This document shows, piece after piece, positions 42,376-51,330 of a stretch of DNA of 64,000 nt. The position numbers and the translations under genes are program-made. The DNA comes from Streptomyces sp. NRRL F-5135 (GTDB lineage: Bacteria > Actinomycetota > Actinomycetes > Streptomycetales > Streptomycetaceae), in contig NZ_JOHR01000007.1 in the NCBI RefSeq assembly GCF_000719775.1, positions 1 to 64,000 on the forward strand, given 5' to 3'. Each line of letters opens with the position of its first letter. Within the stretch, counting starts at the first letter, position 1. Under the pieces are notes generated by a model, which saw only the letters and a list, made by a program, of their open reading frames with translations, made no database searches and had not been told where the DNA came from.

Positions 42376-42645
42376 ACCCGTCCGCGCGGGGCGCGCCGTC
42401 GTCGTTCCCGCGACGCAGAGTACGCACCGGCTGCCCCGGCCGCCACATCCGCACGACCAGTTCGCCGCCCTCCACGCCGACCCGCACGACCTCGGTCAGC
42501 TCGGTCCGGAAGAGGTGGGCAGACGCGGAGACCCGTCCTTCCGGAGGGTCGCCAGCACATGGTGCGTGTACGCCCCGAAGCGCCTCTCGACGACGCCGGC
42601 GAACTCGGGCTCGGCCGCCGCGAAATCCGACCAGCTGTGTGACGC
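42376..42645 (-). pseudogene. Decayed PPOX (pyridoxamine 5'-phosphate oxidase family) gene with internal deletion
   Basis: Two pieces of one PPOX/F420-type flavin-split-barrel protein survive in different frames. From about 42642, the frame reads SHSWSDFAAAEPEFAGVV and HHVLATLRKDGSPRL, the N-terminal part of such proteins. At about 42522 the frame shifts by one, and AHLFRTELTEVVRVGVEGG, ELVVRMWRPGQPVRTLRRGN follows, which matches their C-terminal strand region. The central 70 residues or so of the barrel are missing, and no start codon precedes the first piece. The first piece meets a stop a few codons after the junction. I recognised the family from memory; an alignment should confirm it. 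Confidence 0.72.
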
Positions 42646-42663
42646 GACCGGCCCGGCGCCGCG

Positions 42664-43407
42664 TCACCGTACGATGCCCAGGGCGCGCGCCTCCCGCAGC
42701 CAGTGGGGGAATTCGGCGACCAGCCGGTCGTACAGGTCCGCGTCGCTCATCCGGCGGGGGTCCTGGCCCGCGTGGAAGAAGCCCGCGTTGTCGACGGGGC
42801 GTTTCCGGGGGACCGCCAGGTCATCCAGTCTGCGCAGGAAGTCGAACTGGCGGCTCGCCGGGTCCCCGAAGCCGATGAACTGCCAGAACAGCGGCAGCCT
42901 GGCCGCCTTGCAGAGGTGGCGTTCGGCGGCGGGCTTGCTGATCGGGCCGCCGTCCGTCTGGAAGACCACCAGCGCCGGGGCCGTGGAGCCGCTGTCCAGG
43001 TAGTGGTCGATCACCGCGTCCATGCCCAGGTGGTAGCTGGTTTTGCCCATGTGGCCGAGACCGGCGACGATCTCCTCGATGCGGCCCCGGTGGTTGGCGA
43101 GGGAGATGTCGCTCTCGGCGTCGATGTCGGTCGAGAAGAACACGACGGGGACGATGCCGTCGTCGTCGAGGTTCGCGGCGAGGCCGAGCACGCGGTCGGC
43201 GAGCGCCTGGACCGTGCCGTCCCGGTAGTACTCCCGCATGGAGCCCGAGTAGTCCAGGACCAGGTAGACAGCGGCGCGTTGACCGCTCAGTCCGTTCTTC
43301 GCCAGGGAGACACCGGCGCTCTTGTAGAGGCTGACGAGCGCGGGCGCGGTCTCCTCCACCTTGCGCAGGCTGACGGCCGGGCCGGAGGGCGGGGGCACGG
43401 TGACCAC
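42664..43407 (-). CDS. von Willebrand factor A domain protein (TerF/TerY-like)
   Basis: A 247-residue cytoplasmic vWA protein. The MIDAS metal site is LVLDYSGSMREYY (DxSxS), with a supporting Thr in MGKTSYHLGM and Asp in FQTDGGP. The C-terminal part (LPLFWQFIGFGDPASRQFDFLRRLDDL, VDNAGFFHAG) is typical of the TerF/TerY-like vWA proteins often encoded near tellurite-resistance genes. No ter gene is present here, so it stands alone. The GTG at 43407 has AAGGGGA upstream. It presumably mediates protein-protein contacts; the partner is unknown. The pseudogene directly follows it. Confidence 0.86.
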   Translation of the reverse strand: MVTVPPPSGPAVSLRKVEETAPALVSLYKSAGVSLAKNGLSGQRAAVYLVLDYSGSMREYYRDGTVQALADRVLGLAANLDDDGIVPVVFFSTDIDAESDISLANHRGRIEEIVAGLGHMGKTSYHLGMDAVIDHYLDSGSTAPALVVFQTDGGPISKPAAERHLCKAARLPLFWQFIGFGDPASRQFDFLRRLDDLAVPRKRPVDNAGFFHAGQDPRRMSDADLYDRLVAEFPHWLREARALGIVR

Positions 43408-43517
43408 TCTCGGTCCCCTTCTGATCAGCCCGGCAGCGAGCAGGCAAGCGCGCGAGCGGGCAAGCGTACGGGCGGGCGACTGGACCCGTGATTATTCCAC
43501 CGCCGCCACACGCGCAA

Positions 43518-43561
43518 CGGCGCCTGCCGTCGGTCCGGTCGGGGACTGGGGGCAGGCGCCG
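43518..43561. terminator. Inverted repeat between gltD and vWA genes
   Basis: An 11-bp perfect inverted repeat (CGGCGCCTGCC / GGCAGGCGCCG) separated by 22 nt, followed on the plus strand by CTTTTC. It lies in the 300-nt gap between gltD (upstream on the minus strand) and the vWA gene and may end gltBD transcription. Nothing else is seen in this gap. Confidence 0.45.
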
Positions 43562-43707
43562 CTTTTCTCGCGGAGGCCCGGGAGACGCTCCCCGGGCCGA
43601 CACCGCCCGTACGCCGTTGTACGGGAGTCTGCGATGTTCTCAGTTGTCTCGCGCCGCGGATCGGCGCGGACTTCGCGGGACCGGTCGGCGTCCCATGCGC
43701 AAGGGTC

Positions 43708-45168
43708 TCAGACCGTCAGCGCCCGGTCCGTCGGCCTGATCGGCGCCGGCAGGTCGCTCGCCCCGCTCAGGTACCGGTCCACGCCCCGCGCCGCCGAGCG
43801 GCCCTCGGCGATCGCCCAGACGATCAGGGACTGGCCGCGCCCCGCGTCGCCCGCGACGTACACCCCGGGCACGTTGGTCGCGAAGTCCGCGTCCCGCGCG
43901 ACGTTGCCGCGCTCGTCCAGCTCCAGGCCGAACTGCTCGACCAGGCCGTTGGACCGGTCGGTGCCCGTGAAGCCCATGGCGAGCGTGACCAGCTGGGCCG
44001 GGAGCACCCGCTCGGTGCCCGTCTTCTGCTCCAGCTTGCCGTCCTTGAACTCGACCTCGATCATGTGCAGCGACTGGACGTTGCCCTCCTCGTCGCCCTC
44101 GAAGTGGGTGGTGGAGACGGAGTAGACCCGCTCGCCGCCCTCCTCGTGCGCGGAGGTGACCTTGTAGAGCATGGGGAACGTCGGCCAGGGCTGGTGCGGG
44201 GCCCGCTCCTCGCCCGGCTTCGGCATGATCTCCAGCTGGGTGACGGAGGCGGCGCCCTGCCGGTGTGCCGTACCCACGCAGTCGGCGCCGGTGTCGCCAC
44301 CGCCGATGACCACGACGTGCTTGCCCTCGGCGCTGATCGGGGAGACCGTCAGGTCGCCCTCGCGCACCTTGTTGGACAGGGGCAGGTACTCCATCGCGAA
44401 GTGGACGCCCTTCAGCTCCCGCCCCGGTACGGGCAGGTCGCGCGAGACGGTGGCGCCGGCCGCGACGACGACCGCGTCGTACCGCTTGCGCAGCGTCGCC
44501 GCGTTGATGTCCCGGCCGATCTCCGTCTCCGTACGGAACTTGGTGCCCTCCGCGCGCATCTGCTCGATGCGGCGGTTGATGTGCACCTTCTCCATCTTGA
44601 ACTCGGGGATGCCGTACCGCAGCAGGCCGCCGATGCGGTCGGCCCGCTCGTAGACCACGACGGTGTGGCCGGCCCGCGTGAGCTGCTGGGCGGCCGCCAG
44701 GCCGGCCGGGCCCGAGCCGATGACGGCGACGGTCTTGCCGGACAGGCGCTCGGGGGGCTGCGGGGTGACGTCGCCGCTGTCCCACGCCTTGTCGATGATC
44801 GAGACCTCGACGTTCTTGATCGTGACGGCGGGCTGGTTGATGGACAGCACGCACGCGGCCTCGCACGGCGCCGGGCACAGCCGCCCGGTGAACTCCGGGA
44901 AGTTGTTGGTGGCGTGCAGCCGCTCGCTCGCCGCCGTCCAGTCCTCGCGGTAGGCGTAGTCGTTCCACTCGGGGATCAGGTTCCCCAGCGGACAGCCGTT
45001 GTGACAGAACGGGATGCCGCAGTCCATGCAGCGCCCGGCCTGCTTGCTGATGATCGGGAGCAGCGAGCCCGGAACGTAGACCTCGTTCCAGTCCTTGACG
45101 CGCTCCTCGACCGGGCGGGTCCTGGCGACTTCGCGCCCGGTGGTGAGGAAGCCCTTCGGGTCAGCCAT
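43708..45168 (-). CDS. gltD: Glutamate synthase, small subunit
   Basis: The beta subunit of NADPH-dependent glutamate synthase, 486 residues. It passes electrons from NADPH via FAD and iron-sulfur clusters to the large subunit. Cysteines in [18 protein letters not shown] and [10 protein letters not shown] hold two 4Fe-4S clusters. The FAD motif is [15 protein letters not shown], the NADPH motif is [11 protein letters not shown], and the C-terminal FAD contact is [14 protein letters not shown]. Its ATG lies within the gltB end (8-nt overlap, ATGGCTGA), so translation is coupled and stoichiometric. Confidence 0.97.
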   Translation of the reverse strand: MADPKGFLTTGREVARTRPVEERVKDWNEVYVPGSLLPIISKQAGRCMDCGIPFCHNGCPLGNLIPEWNDYAYREDWTAASERLHATNNFPEFTGRLCPAPCEAACVLSINQPAVTIKNVEVSIIDKAWDSGDVTPQPPERLSGKTVAVIGSGPAGLAAAQQLTRAGHTVVVYERADRIGGLLRYGIPEFKMEKVHINRRIEQMRAEGTKFRTETEIGRDINAATLRKRYDAVVVAAGATVSRDLPVPGRELKGVHFAMEYLPLSNKVREGDLTVSPISAEGKHVVVIGGGDTGADCVGTAHRQGAASVTQLEIMPKPGEERAPHQPWPTFPMLYKVTSAHEEGGERVYSVSTTHFEGDEEGNVQSLHMIEVEFKDGKLEQKTGTERVLPAQLVTLAMGFTGTDRSNGLVEQFGLELDERGNVARDADFATNVPGVYVAGDAGRGQSLIVWAIAEGRSAARGVDRYLSGASDLPAPIRPTDRALTV

Positions 45169-48100
45169 TGGTCGCCGCCTCCATCATCTTCTCCGTGGTC
45201 TCGGTCTCCGAGAGACCGGCCAGCTCGGCGGCGTCCTTGGCGGCGAGCACTGCCTTGTACGTGGTGGGGATGATCCTGCTGAACCGCTCCACCGCGGTGT
45301 CCCACTCGGCGAGGAGCTTGTCCGCGACGGTGGAACCGGTCTCCTCGTGGTGGCGGCGCACCACGTCGTGCAGCCACCGCTTGTCGGTGTCGTCGAGGGG
45401 TTCGACGGCGGACAGGTTGCCGGCGTTGACGTTGTCCGGGTCGAGGTCGATGACGTACGCGATGCCGCCGGACATGCCGGCCGCGAAGTTGCGTCCCGTC
45501 TCGCCGAGGACGACGGCGTGGCCGCCGGTCATGTACTCGCAGCCGTGGTCGCCGACGCCTTCGGAGACGACCGTGGCTCCGGAGTTGCGGACGCAGAAGC
45601 GCTCGCCGGTGCGGCCGCGCAGGAACAGTTCGCCGCCGGTCGCGCCGTAGGCGATGGTGTTGCCCGCGATGGTCGAGTACTCGGCGAGGTGGTCGGCGCC
45701 CCGGTCGGGGCGGACCACGATCCGGCCACCGGACAGGCCCTTGCCGACGTAGTCGTTGGCGTCGCCCTCCAGGCGCAGGGTCACGCCGCGCGGCAGGAAC
45801 GCGCCGAAGGACTGGCCGGCCGAGCCGGTGAAGGTGATGTCGATGGTGTCGTCGGGCAGGCCGGCGCCGCCGAACTTCCTCGTCACCCGGTTGCCGAGCA
45901 TGGTGCCGACGGTCCGGTTGATGTTCCGTATGGCGATCTGGGCGCGTACGGGCTGGGCGGCCTCGGCGCTGTCGGCTCCGAGGGCGTCGGCGGCGAGCTT
46001 GATCAGCTCGTTGTCGAGGGCCTTCGCCAGTCCGTGGTCCTGCTCGACCGCCTGGTGGCGGACCGCTCCCTCGGGCAGCTGGGGTACGTGGAAGAGGGGC
46101 GCGAGGTCGAGCCCCTGAGCCTTCCAGTGGTTCACGGCCCGCTCGGTGTCGAGCAGTTCGGCGTGGCCGACGGCCTCGTCGAGGGAGCGGAAGCCGAGTT
46201 CGGCGAGCAGTTCGCGGACCTCTTCGGCGATGAACTCGAAGAAGTTGACGATGTACTCGGCCTTGCCGGAGAACCGCTCGCGCAGCACCGGGTTCTGGGT
46301 GGCGATGCCGACCGGGCAGGTGTCCAGGTGGCAGACGCGCATCATGACGCAGCCGGAGACGACGAGCGGCGCGGTCGCGAAGCCGAACTCCTCGGCGCCG
46401 AGGAGCGCGGCGATGACGACGTCGCGGCCGGTCTTGAGCTGGCCGTCGGTCTGCACGACGATCCGGTCGCGCAACCCGTTGAGCAGCAGCGTCTGCTGGG
46501 TCTCGGCGAGGCCGAGCTCCCAGGGGCCGCCCGCGTGCTTGAGGCTGGTGAGCGGCGAGGCGCCCGTACCGCCGTCGTGGCCGGAGATCAGGACCACGTC
46601 GGCGTGGGCCTTGGACACACCGGCGGCGACGGTGCCGACGCCGACCTCGGAGACCAGCTTCACGTGGATGCGGGCCTGCGGGTTGGCGTTCTTGAGGTCG
46701 TGGATCAGCTGGGCGAGATCCTCGATGGAGTAGATGTCGTGGTGCGGCGGCGGGGAGATCAGCCCGACCCCGGGGGTGGAGTGCCGGGTCTTGGCGACCC
46801 ACGGGTAGACCTTGTGGCCGGGCAGCTGGCCGCCCTCGCCGGGCTTGGCTCCCTGCGCCATCTTGATCTGGATGTCGTCCGCGTTGACCAGGTACTCGCT
46901 GGTGACGCCGAAGCGGCCGGAGGCGACCTGCTTGATGGCGGAGCGGCGGGCCGGGTCGTAGAGCCGCTCCGCGTCCTCGCCGCCCTCGCCGGTGTTGGAC
47001 TTGCCGCCGAGCTGGTTCATGGCGATGGCGAGCGTCTCGTGCGCCTCGCTCGAGATCGAGCCGTACGACATGGCGCCGGTGGAGAAGCGCTTGACGATCT
47101 CGGAGGCCGGCTCGACCTCGTCCAGCGGGACGGGCGCGCGGTCCGAGGTGACGTTGAACAGACCGCGCAGCGTCATCAGCCGCTCGGACTGCTCGTTCAC
47201 GCGCTCGGTGTACTTCTTGAAGATGTCGTAGCGGCGCGAGCGGGTGGCGTGCTGGAGCCGGAAGACGGTCTCGGGGTCGAACAGGTGCGGCTCGCCCTCG
47301 CGCCGCCACTGGTACTCGCCGCCGATCTCCAGCTTGCGGTGGCTCGCGGAGATGCCGGAGGCGGGGTAGCCCTTGGCGTGCCGGGCGGCGACCTCCTGGG
47401 CGACGATGTCGAGCCCGGCGCCGCCGATCTTGGTGGCGGTGCCGTTGAAGTACTTGTCGACGAACGCCTGGTCCAGGCCGACGGCCTCGAAGACCTGTGC
47501 GCCCCGGTAGGAGGCGACGGTGGAGATGCCCATCTTGGACATGACCTTCAGCACGCCCTTGCCGAGCGCGTAGATCAGGTTGCGGATGGCCTGCTCGGGC
47601 TCCAGGCCCTCGATGAACGTGCCGGCGCGGACGAGGTCCTCGACGGATTCCATGGCGAGGTACGGGTTGACGGCGGCGGCGCCGTAGCCGATCAGCAGGG
47701 CGACGTGGTGCACCTCGCGTACGTCACCGGCCTCGACCAGCAGTCCCACCTGGGTGCGCTGCTTGGTGCGGATGAGGTGGTGGTGGACGGCCGCGGTGAG
47801 CAGCAGGGAGGGGATCGGGGCCTGCTCGGCGTCGGAGTGCCGGTCGGAGAGCACGATGATCCGGGCGCCGCCGTCGATGGCGGCGTCGGTCTCGGCGCAG
47901 ATCTCCTCGATGCGGGCGGCGAGCGCCTCGCCGCCGCCGGACACCCGGTAGAGGCCGGAGAGCGTGGCGGCCTTCATGCCGGGCATGTCGCCGTCGGCGT
48001 TGATGTGGACGAGCTTGGCCAGTTCGTCGTTGTCGATGACGGGGAAGGGCAGGGTGACGCTGCGGCAGGACGCGGCGGTCGGCTCCAGCAGGTTGCCCTG

Positions 48101-49720
48101 CGGGCCGAGCGAGGAGCGCAGCGAGGTGACCAGCTCTTCCCGGATGGCGTCCAGCGGCGGGTTGGTGACCTGCGCGAACAGCTGGGTGAAGTAGTCGAAG
48201 AGCAGCCGGGGCCGGGCGGAGAGCGCGGCGATCGGCGAGTCGGTGCCCATGGAGCCGATGGGTTCGGCGCCGGTCCGTGCCATCGGCGCGAGCAGGACGC
48301 GCAGTTCCTCCTCGGTGTAGCCGAAGGTCTGCTGGCGGCGGGTGACCGAGGCGTGCGTGTGCACGATGTGCTCACGCTCGGGCAGGTCCTCCAGCTCGAT
48401 CTCGCCGGACTCCAGCCACTCCTGGTAGGGGTGTTCGGCGGCCAGGGACGCCTTGATCTCGTCGTCCTCGATGATGCGGTGCTCGGCGGTGTCCACGAGG
48501 AACATCCGGCCGGGCTGGAGGCGGCCCTTGCGGACGACCTTGGCGGGGTCGATGTCGAGGACGCCGACCTCGGAGGAGAGGACGACGAGTCCCTCGTCGG
48601 TGACCCAGTAGCGGCCGGGGCGCAGGCCGTTGCGGTCGAGGACCGCGCCGACCTGCGTGCCGTCGGTGAAGGTGACGCACGCCGGACCGTCCCAGGGCTC
48701 CATCATCGTGGCGTGGTACTGGTAGAACGCCCGCCGGGCCGGGTCCATGGAGTCGTGGTTCTCCCACGCCTCGGGGACCATCATCAGCACCGAGTGCGGC
48801 AGCGACCGGCCGCCGAGGTGGAGCAGTTCCAGGACCTCGTCGAAGGAGGCGGAGTCGGAGGCGCCGGGCGTACAGAGCGGGAAGATCCGCTCCAGCCTGT
48901 CCGCCCCGAAGAGCTCCGAGGCGAGCTGGGACTCGCGGGCGCGCATCCAGTTGCGGTTGCCCTGAACGGTGTTGATCTCGCCGTTGTGCGCGACGAAGCG
49001 GTACGGGTGGGCGAGCGGCCAGCTCGGGAAGGTGTTGGTGGAGAACCGGGAGTGGACCAGGGCGACGGCCGTCGCGAAGCGGCGGTCGGACAGGTCGGGG
49101 AAGAACGGCTCCAGCTGACCGGTGGTGAGCATGCCCTTGTAGACGAGGGTCCGCGCGGAGAGGGAGGGGAAGTACACCCCGGCCTCCCGCTCGGCGCGCT
49201 TGCGCAGCACGAACGCCTTGCGGTCGAGGGCGATGCCCGTGCTCGTGCCGTCCGCGACGAACAGCTGACGGAAGACGGGCATGGTGGCCCGGGCGGTGGC
49301 GCCGAGCAGCTGCGGGGCTACGGGGACCTCGCGCCAGCCGAGGACGTCCAGGCCCTCCTCGACCGCGATCGTCTCGATGCGTGAGACGGCCTCGGTCGGG
49401 TCGGAGGCCGGCAGGAAGCCGGTGCCGACGGCGTACGAGCCGGCCTCGGGGAGGGCGAATCCGGCGACCTCGCGCAGGAACGCGTCGGGCACCTGGAGCA
49501 GGATTCCGGCGCCGTCGCCGGAGTCGGGCTCGGATCCGGTGGCGCCGCGGTGTTCGAGATTGCGCAGTACGGTCAGCGCCTGCTCCACCAGCACGTGGCT
49601 GGCAACACCGGTGAGGGTGGCCACGAACCCGACGCCGCACGCGTCGTGTTCGTTACGGGGGTCGTACATCCCCTGGGGGGCGGGGCGACCGTCCATGGGC
49701 GACCAGGCGTCGGAACGCAT
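45161..49720 (-). CDS. gltB: Glutamate synthase, large subunit
   Basis: The alpha subunit of glutamate synthase, 1519 residues, converting glutamine and 2-oxoglutarate to two glutamates. A short propeptide precedes Cys28 in [10 protein letters not shown], the N-terminal nucleophile of the class II amidotransferase domain. The FMN-binding synthase domain contains [12 protein letters not shown] and [11 protein letters not shown], and the 3Fe-4S cysteines are in [21 protein letters not shown]. The C-terminal GXGXG beta-helix domain includes [35 protein letters not shown] precedes the ATG at 49720. A GlnR-like site lies about 80 nt upstream. Confidence 0.97.
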   Translation of the reverse strand: MRSDAWSPMDGRPAPQGMYDPRNEHDACGVGFVATLTGVASHVLVEQALTVLRNLEHRGATGSEPDSGDGAGILLQVPDAFLREVAGFALPEAGSYAVGTGFLPASDPTEAVSRIETIAVEEGLDVLGWREVPVAPQLLGATARATMPVFRQLFVADGTSTGIALDRKAFVLRKRAEREAGVYFPSLSARTLVYKGMLTTGQLEPFFPDLSDRRFATAVALVHSRFSTNTFPSWPLAHPYRFVAHNGEINTVQGNRNWMRARESQLASELFGADRLERIFPLCTPGASDSASFDEVLELLHLGGRSLPHSVLMMVPEAWENHDSMDPARRAFYQYHATMMEPWDGPACVTFTDGTQVGAVLDRNGLRPGRYWVTDEGLVVLSSEVGVLDIDPAKVVRKGRLQPGRMFLVDTAEHRIIEDDEIKASLAAEHPYQEWLESGEIELEDLPEREHIVHTHASVTRRQQTFGYTEEELRVLLAPMARTGAEPIGSMGTDSPIAALSARPRLLFDYFTQLFAQVTNPPLDAIREELVTSLRSSLGPQGNLLEPTAASCRSVTLPFPVIDNDELAKLVHINADGDMPGMKAATLSGLYRVSGGGEALAARIEEICAETDAAIDGGARIIVLSDRHSDAEQAPIPSLLLTAAVHHHLIRTKQRTQVGLLVEAGDVREVHHVALLIGYGAAAVNPYLAMESVEDLVRAGTFIEGLEPEQAIRNLIYALGKGVLKVMSKMGISTVASYRGAQVFEAVGLDQAFVDKYFNGTATKIGGAGLDIVAQEVAARHAKGYPASGISASHRKLEIGGEYQWRREGEPHLFDPETVFRLQHATRSRRYDIFKKYTERVNEQSERLMTLRGLFNVTSDRAPVPLDEVEPASEIVKRFSTGAMSYGSISSEAHETLAIAMNQLGGKSNTGEGGEDAERLYDPARRSAIKQVASGRFGVTSEYLVNADDIQIKMAQGAKPGEGGQLPGHKVYPWVAKTRHSTPGVGLISPPPHHDIYSIEDLAQLIHDLKNANPQARIHVKLVSEVGVGTVAAGVSKAHADVVLISGHDGGTGASPLTSLKHAGGPWELGLAETQQTLLLNGLRDRIVVQTDGQLKTGRDVVIAALLGAEEFGFATAPLVVSGCVMMRVCHLDTCPVGIATQNPVLRERFSGKAEYIVNFFEFIAEEVRELLAELGFRSLDEAVGHAELLDTERAVNHWKAQGLDLAPLFHVPQLPEGAVRHQAVEQDHGLAKALDNELIKLAADALGADSAEAAQPVRAQIAIRNINRTVGTMLGNRVTRKFGGAGLPDDTIDITFTGSAGQSFGAFLPRGVTLRLEGDANDYVGKGLSGGRIVVRPDRGADHLAEYSTIAGNTIAYGATGGELFLRGRTGERFCVRNSGATVVSEGVGDHGCEYMTGGHAVVLGETGRNFAAGMSGGIAYVIDLDPDNVNAGNLSAVEPLDDTDKRWLHDVVRRHHEETGSTVADKLLAEWDTAVERFSRIIPTTYKAVLAAKDAAELAGLSETETTEKMMEAATNG

Positions 49721-49795
49721 CGGCTCTCCCGTCGTCGTCGTGGCATATGCGATAAACCGAGGGACGACGTTGGCCCTCCGAGAAATTTCACGCAG

Positions 49796-49811
49796 GTTAC
49801 ATGATGGAAAG
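49796..49811. promoter_or_regulatory. Candidate GlnR box upstream of gltB
   Basis: GTTAC-ATGATG-GAAAG fits the actinobacterial GlnR consensus half (GTnAC, 6-nt spacer, GaAAc), about 80 nt upstream of the gltB start codon. A second half-box pair is not convincing. Nitrogen control of glutamate synthase would be biologically sensible; binding is inferred. Confidence 0.45.
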
Positions 49812-50267
49812 CTGCTCGAAAAGCGGATAGCTCAGTCCAGCATGCGGACACCGCGGTGGCGGTGAACTGGGGGGCGCAGACAGACGGACCGTCATTCGTC
49901 GTCCGGTCGGCAGCGGGGTAGGCGCGGAGCGGGCTTCGTTGCCCGCAGCGCCTACGGCTCATGCCCGGCGATTGCGGATTCGAAACCGCCGGGTAACGGG
50001 AAGATGTGGCGCCAGACGCAAGTGTCGCACCCCGGCGGTCGAAACGCGTCGGGACGTATGTCACAGGGTGGGCGCTTCGCCCGGTGACCGCAAGGCTTGA
50101 CACGGGCACGGACCGGGCCTCGCGGGTTTCGCCAGGTCCTGGGCGCGGCCGGTGCGGGAGAGGGCTTCGTATGCCCCGTGCACAGCACCGGCACACACCT
50201 CCCCCGCGCACATCATCCGAAACACGTGCCGCCGGAAACACACCGCACACTGCCGAACACACCGCGT

Positions 50268-50294
50268 GGCCCGCCCGTGCGAGCCGGGCGGGCC
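50268..50294 (-). terminator. Terminator of the VIT/CCC1-type gene
   Basis: A perfect 10-bp stem GGCCCGCCCG/CGGGCGGGCC with a 7-nt loop, 44 nt past the stop codon. Confidence 0.7.
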
Positions 50295-50337
50295 ATGCGG
50301 TGCGGGGTCGGCGGAAGGCGGAGACGGGCCCCGGGGC

Positions 50338-51066
50338 TCAGACCGCGGCGCCGAACAACGCGCCCAGACCGTATGTGATCGCGGCGGCCGTACCGCCGAG
50401 GGCCAGCTGGCGCAGCCCGCTGTACCACCAGCTGCGCGCGGTCACCCGCGCCACCAGCGCGCCGCAGGCGAACAGCCCGACCAGCGCGAGCAGCACCGCG
50501 GGCCACAGCGCCGTGGCACCGAGCAGGTACGGCAGTACGGGCAGCAGCGCGCCCAGGGCGAAGGAGCCGAACGACGACACCGCGGCGACCAGCGGGGACG
50601 GCAGGTCGTCGGGGTCGATGCCCAGTTCCTCCCGGGCGTGGATCTCCAGTGCCTGCGCGGGATCCTTCGACAGCTGCGCGGCGACCTCGCGCGCGAGGTC
50701 CGGTTCCACCCCGCGCGAGACATAGAGAGCGGCCAGCTCCGCCATCTCGTCGGCGGGGTGTTTACGCAGCTCATGGCGTTCCACATCCAGCTCGGCCTGG
50801 ACCAGCTCGCGCTGCGAGGCGACCGAGGTGTACTCGCCCGCGGCCATCGAGAAGGCACCGGCCGCGAGCCCGGCGAGCCCGGTGATCACGATCGTCTGCT
50901 GGGACACCGCGCCGCCGGCGACCCCGGTCATCAGCGCCAGGTTGGAGACCAGCCCGTCCATCGCGCCGAACACCGCCGGGCGCAGCCAGCCGCCGTTCAC
51001 ATCGCGGTGCGTGTGATTGTCGCGGTGCGCCTCGTGAAGCGTCGCCTCGGTCTCGATGATGGCCAT
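50338..51066 (-). CDS. VIT1/CCC1-family membrane protein (metal transporter type)
   Basis: A 242-residue integral membrane protein of the VIT1/CCC1 family, members of which move Fe2+ or Mn2+. The N-terminus is His-rich (EAHRDNHTHRD). The first membrane pair carries the signature GAMDGLVSNLALMTGVAGG, then AGAFSMAAGEYTSVASQRE, a cytoplasmic helical metal-binding-like domain with many Glu residues (about 85-160), and three hydrophobic segments at the C-terminus. GGAGGGAGA precedes the ATG. It is divergent from the ADP-ribosylglycohydrolase operon across 264 nt, in which I see no RNA gene. Confidence 0.92.
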   Translation of the reverse strand: MAIIETEATLHEAHRDNHTHRDVNGGWLRPAVFGAMDGLVSNLALMTGVAGGAVSQQTIVITGLAGLAAGAFSMAAGEYTSVASQRELVQAELDVERHELRKHPADEMAELAALYVSRGVEPDLAREVAAQLSKDPAQALEIHAREELGIDPDDLPSPLVAAVSSFGSFALGALLPVLPYLLGATALWPAVLLALVGLFACGALVARVTARSWWYSGLRQLALGGTAAAITYGLGALFGAAV

Positions 51067-51330
51067 GTCTCTCCCTCCGCGAGCGGGGGCACGAAGCCCG
51101 CTCCGAGCCGGTTCCCGCCACTCCCAACGCTTCGAAAATACGCACGGAAAATCGCTCTCGCCAGCAAGGAAGGCCGTACTTACCAGGCCTGACACGGCGC
51201 CGACCGCACGGTCCACGGCACCGCGCGGCGGCCATGCCGACCGGGTGACGGGGGTGACTCCCCGGACTCCTCGCCCCGCGCGCGGGGCACAGATCGGGGG
51301 AAGGACAGGCTCGCGCGAAAGGGCCGCACG

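Larger units (their letters stand above)
49721..50337. other. Intergenic region between gltB and the VIT/CCC1-type gene
   Basis: 617 nt with no convincing gene. It contains the gltB promoter region including an AT-rich stretch at 49740-49830, a GlnR-like site, and the terminator of the VIT-type gene at 50268-50294. The stretch 49850-50260 shows no recognisable signal apart from a TTGACA hexamer at 50098. Confidence 0.4.

Noticed and set aside
49850..50262. Minus-strand frame of about 229 codons upstream of gltB
   Set aside because: It has no recognisable domain, overlaps the gltB start, and lacks a ribosome site.
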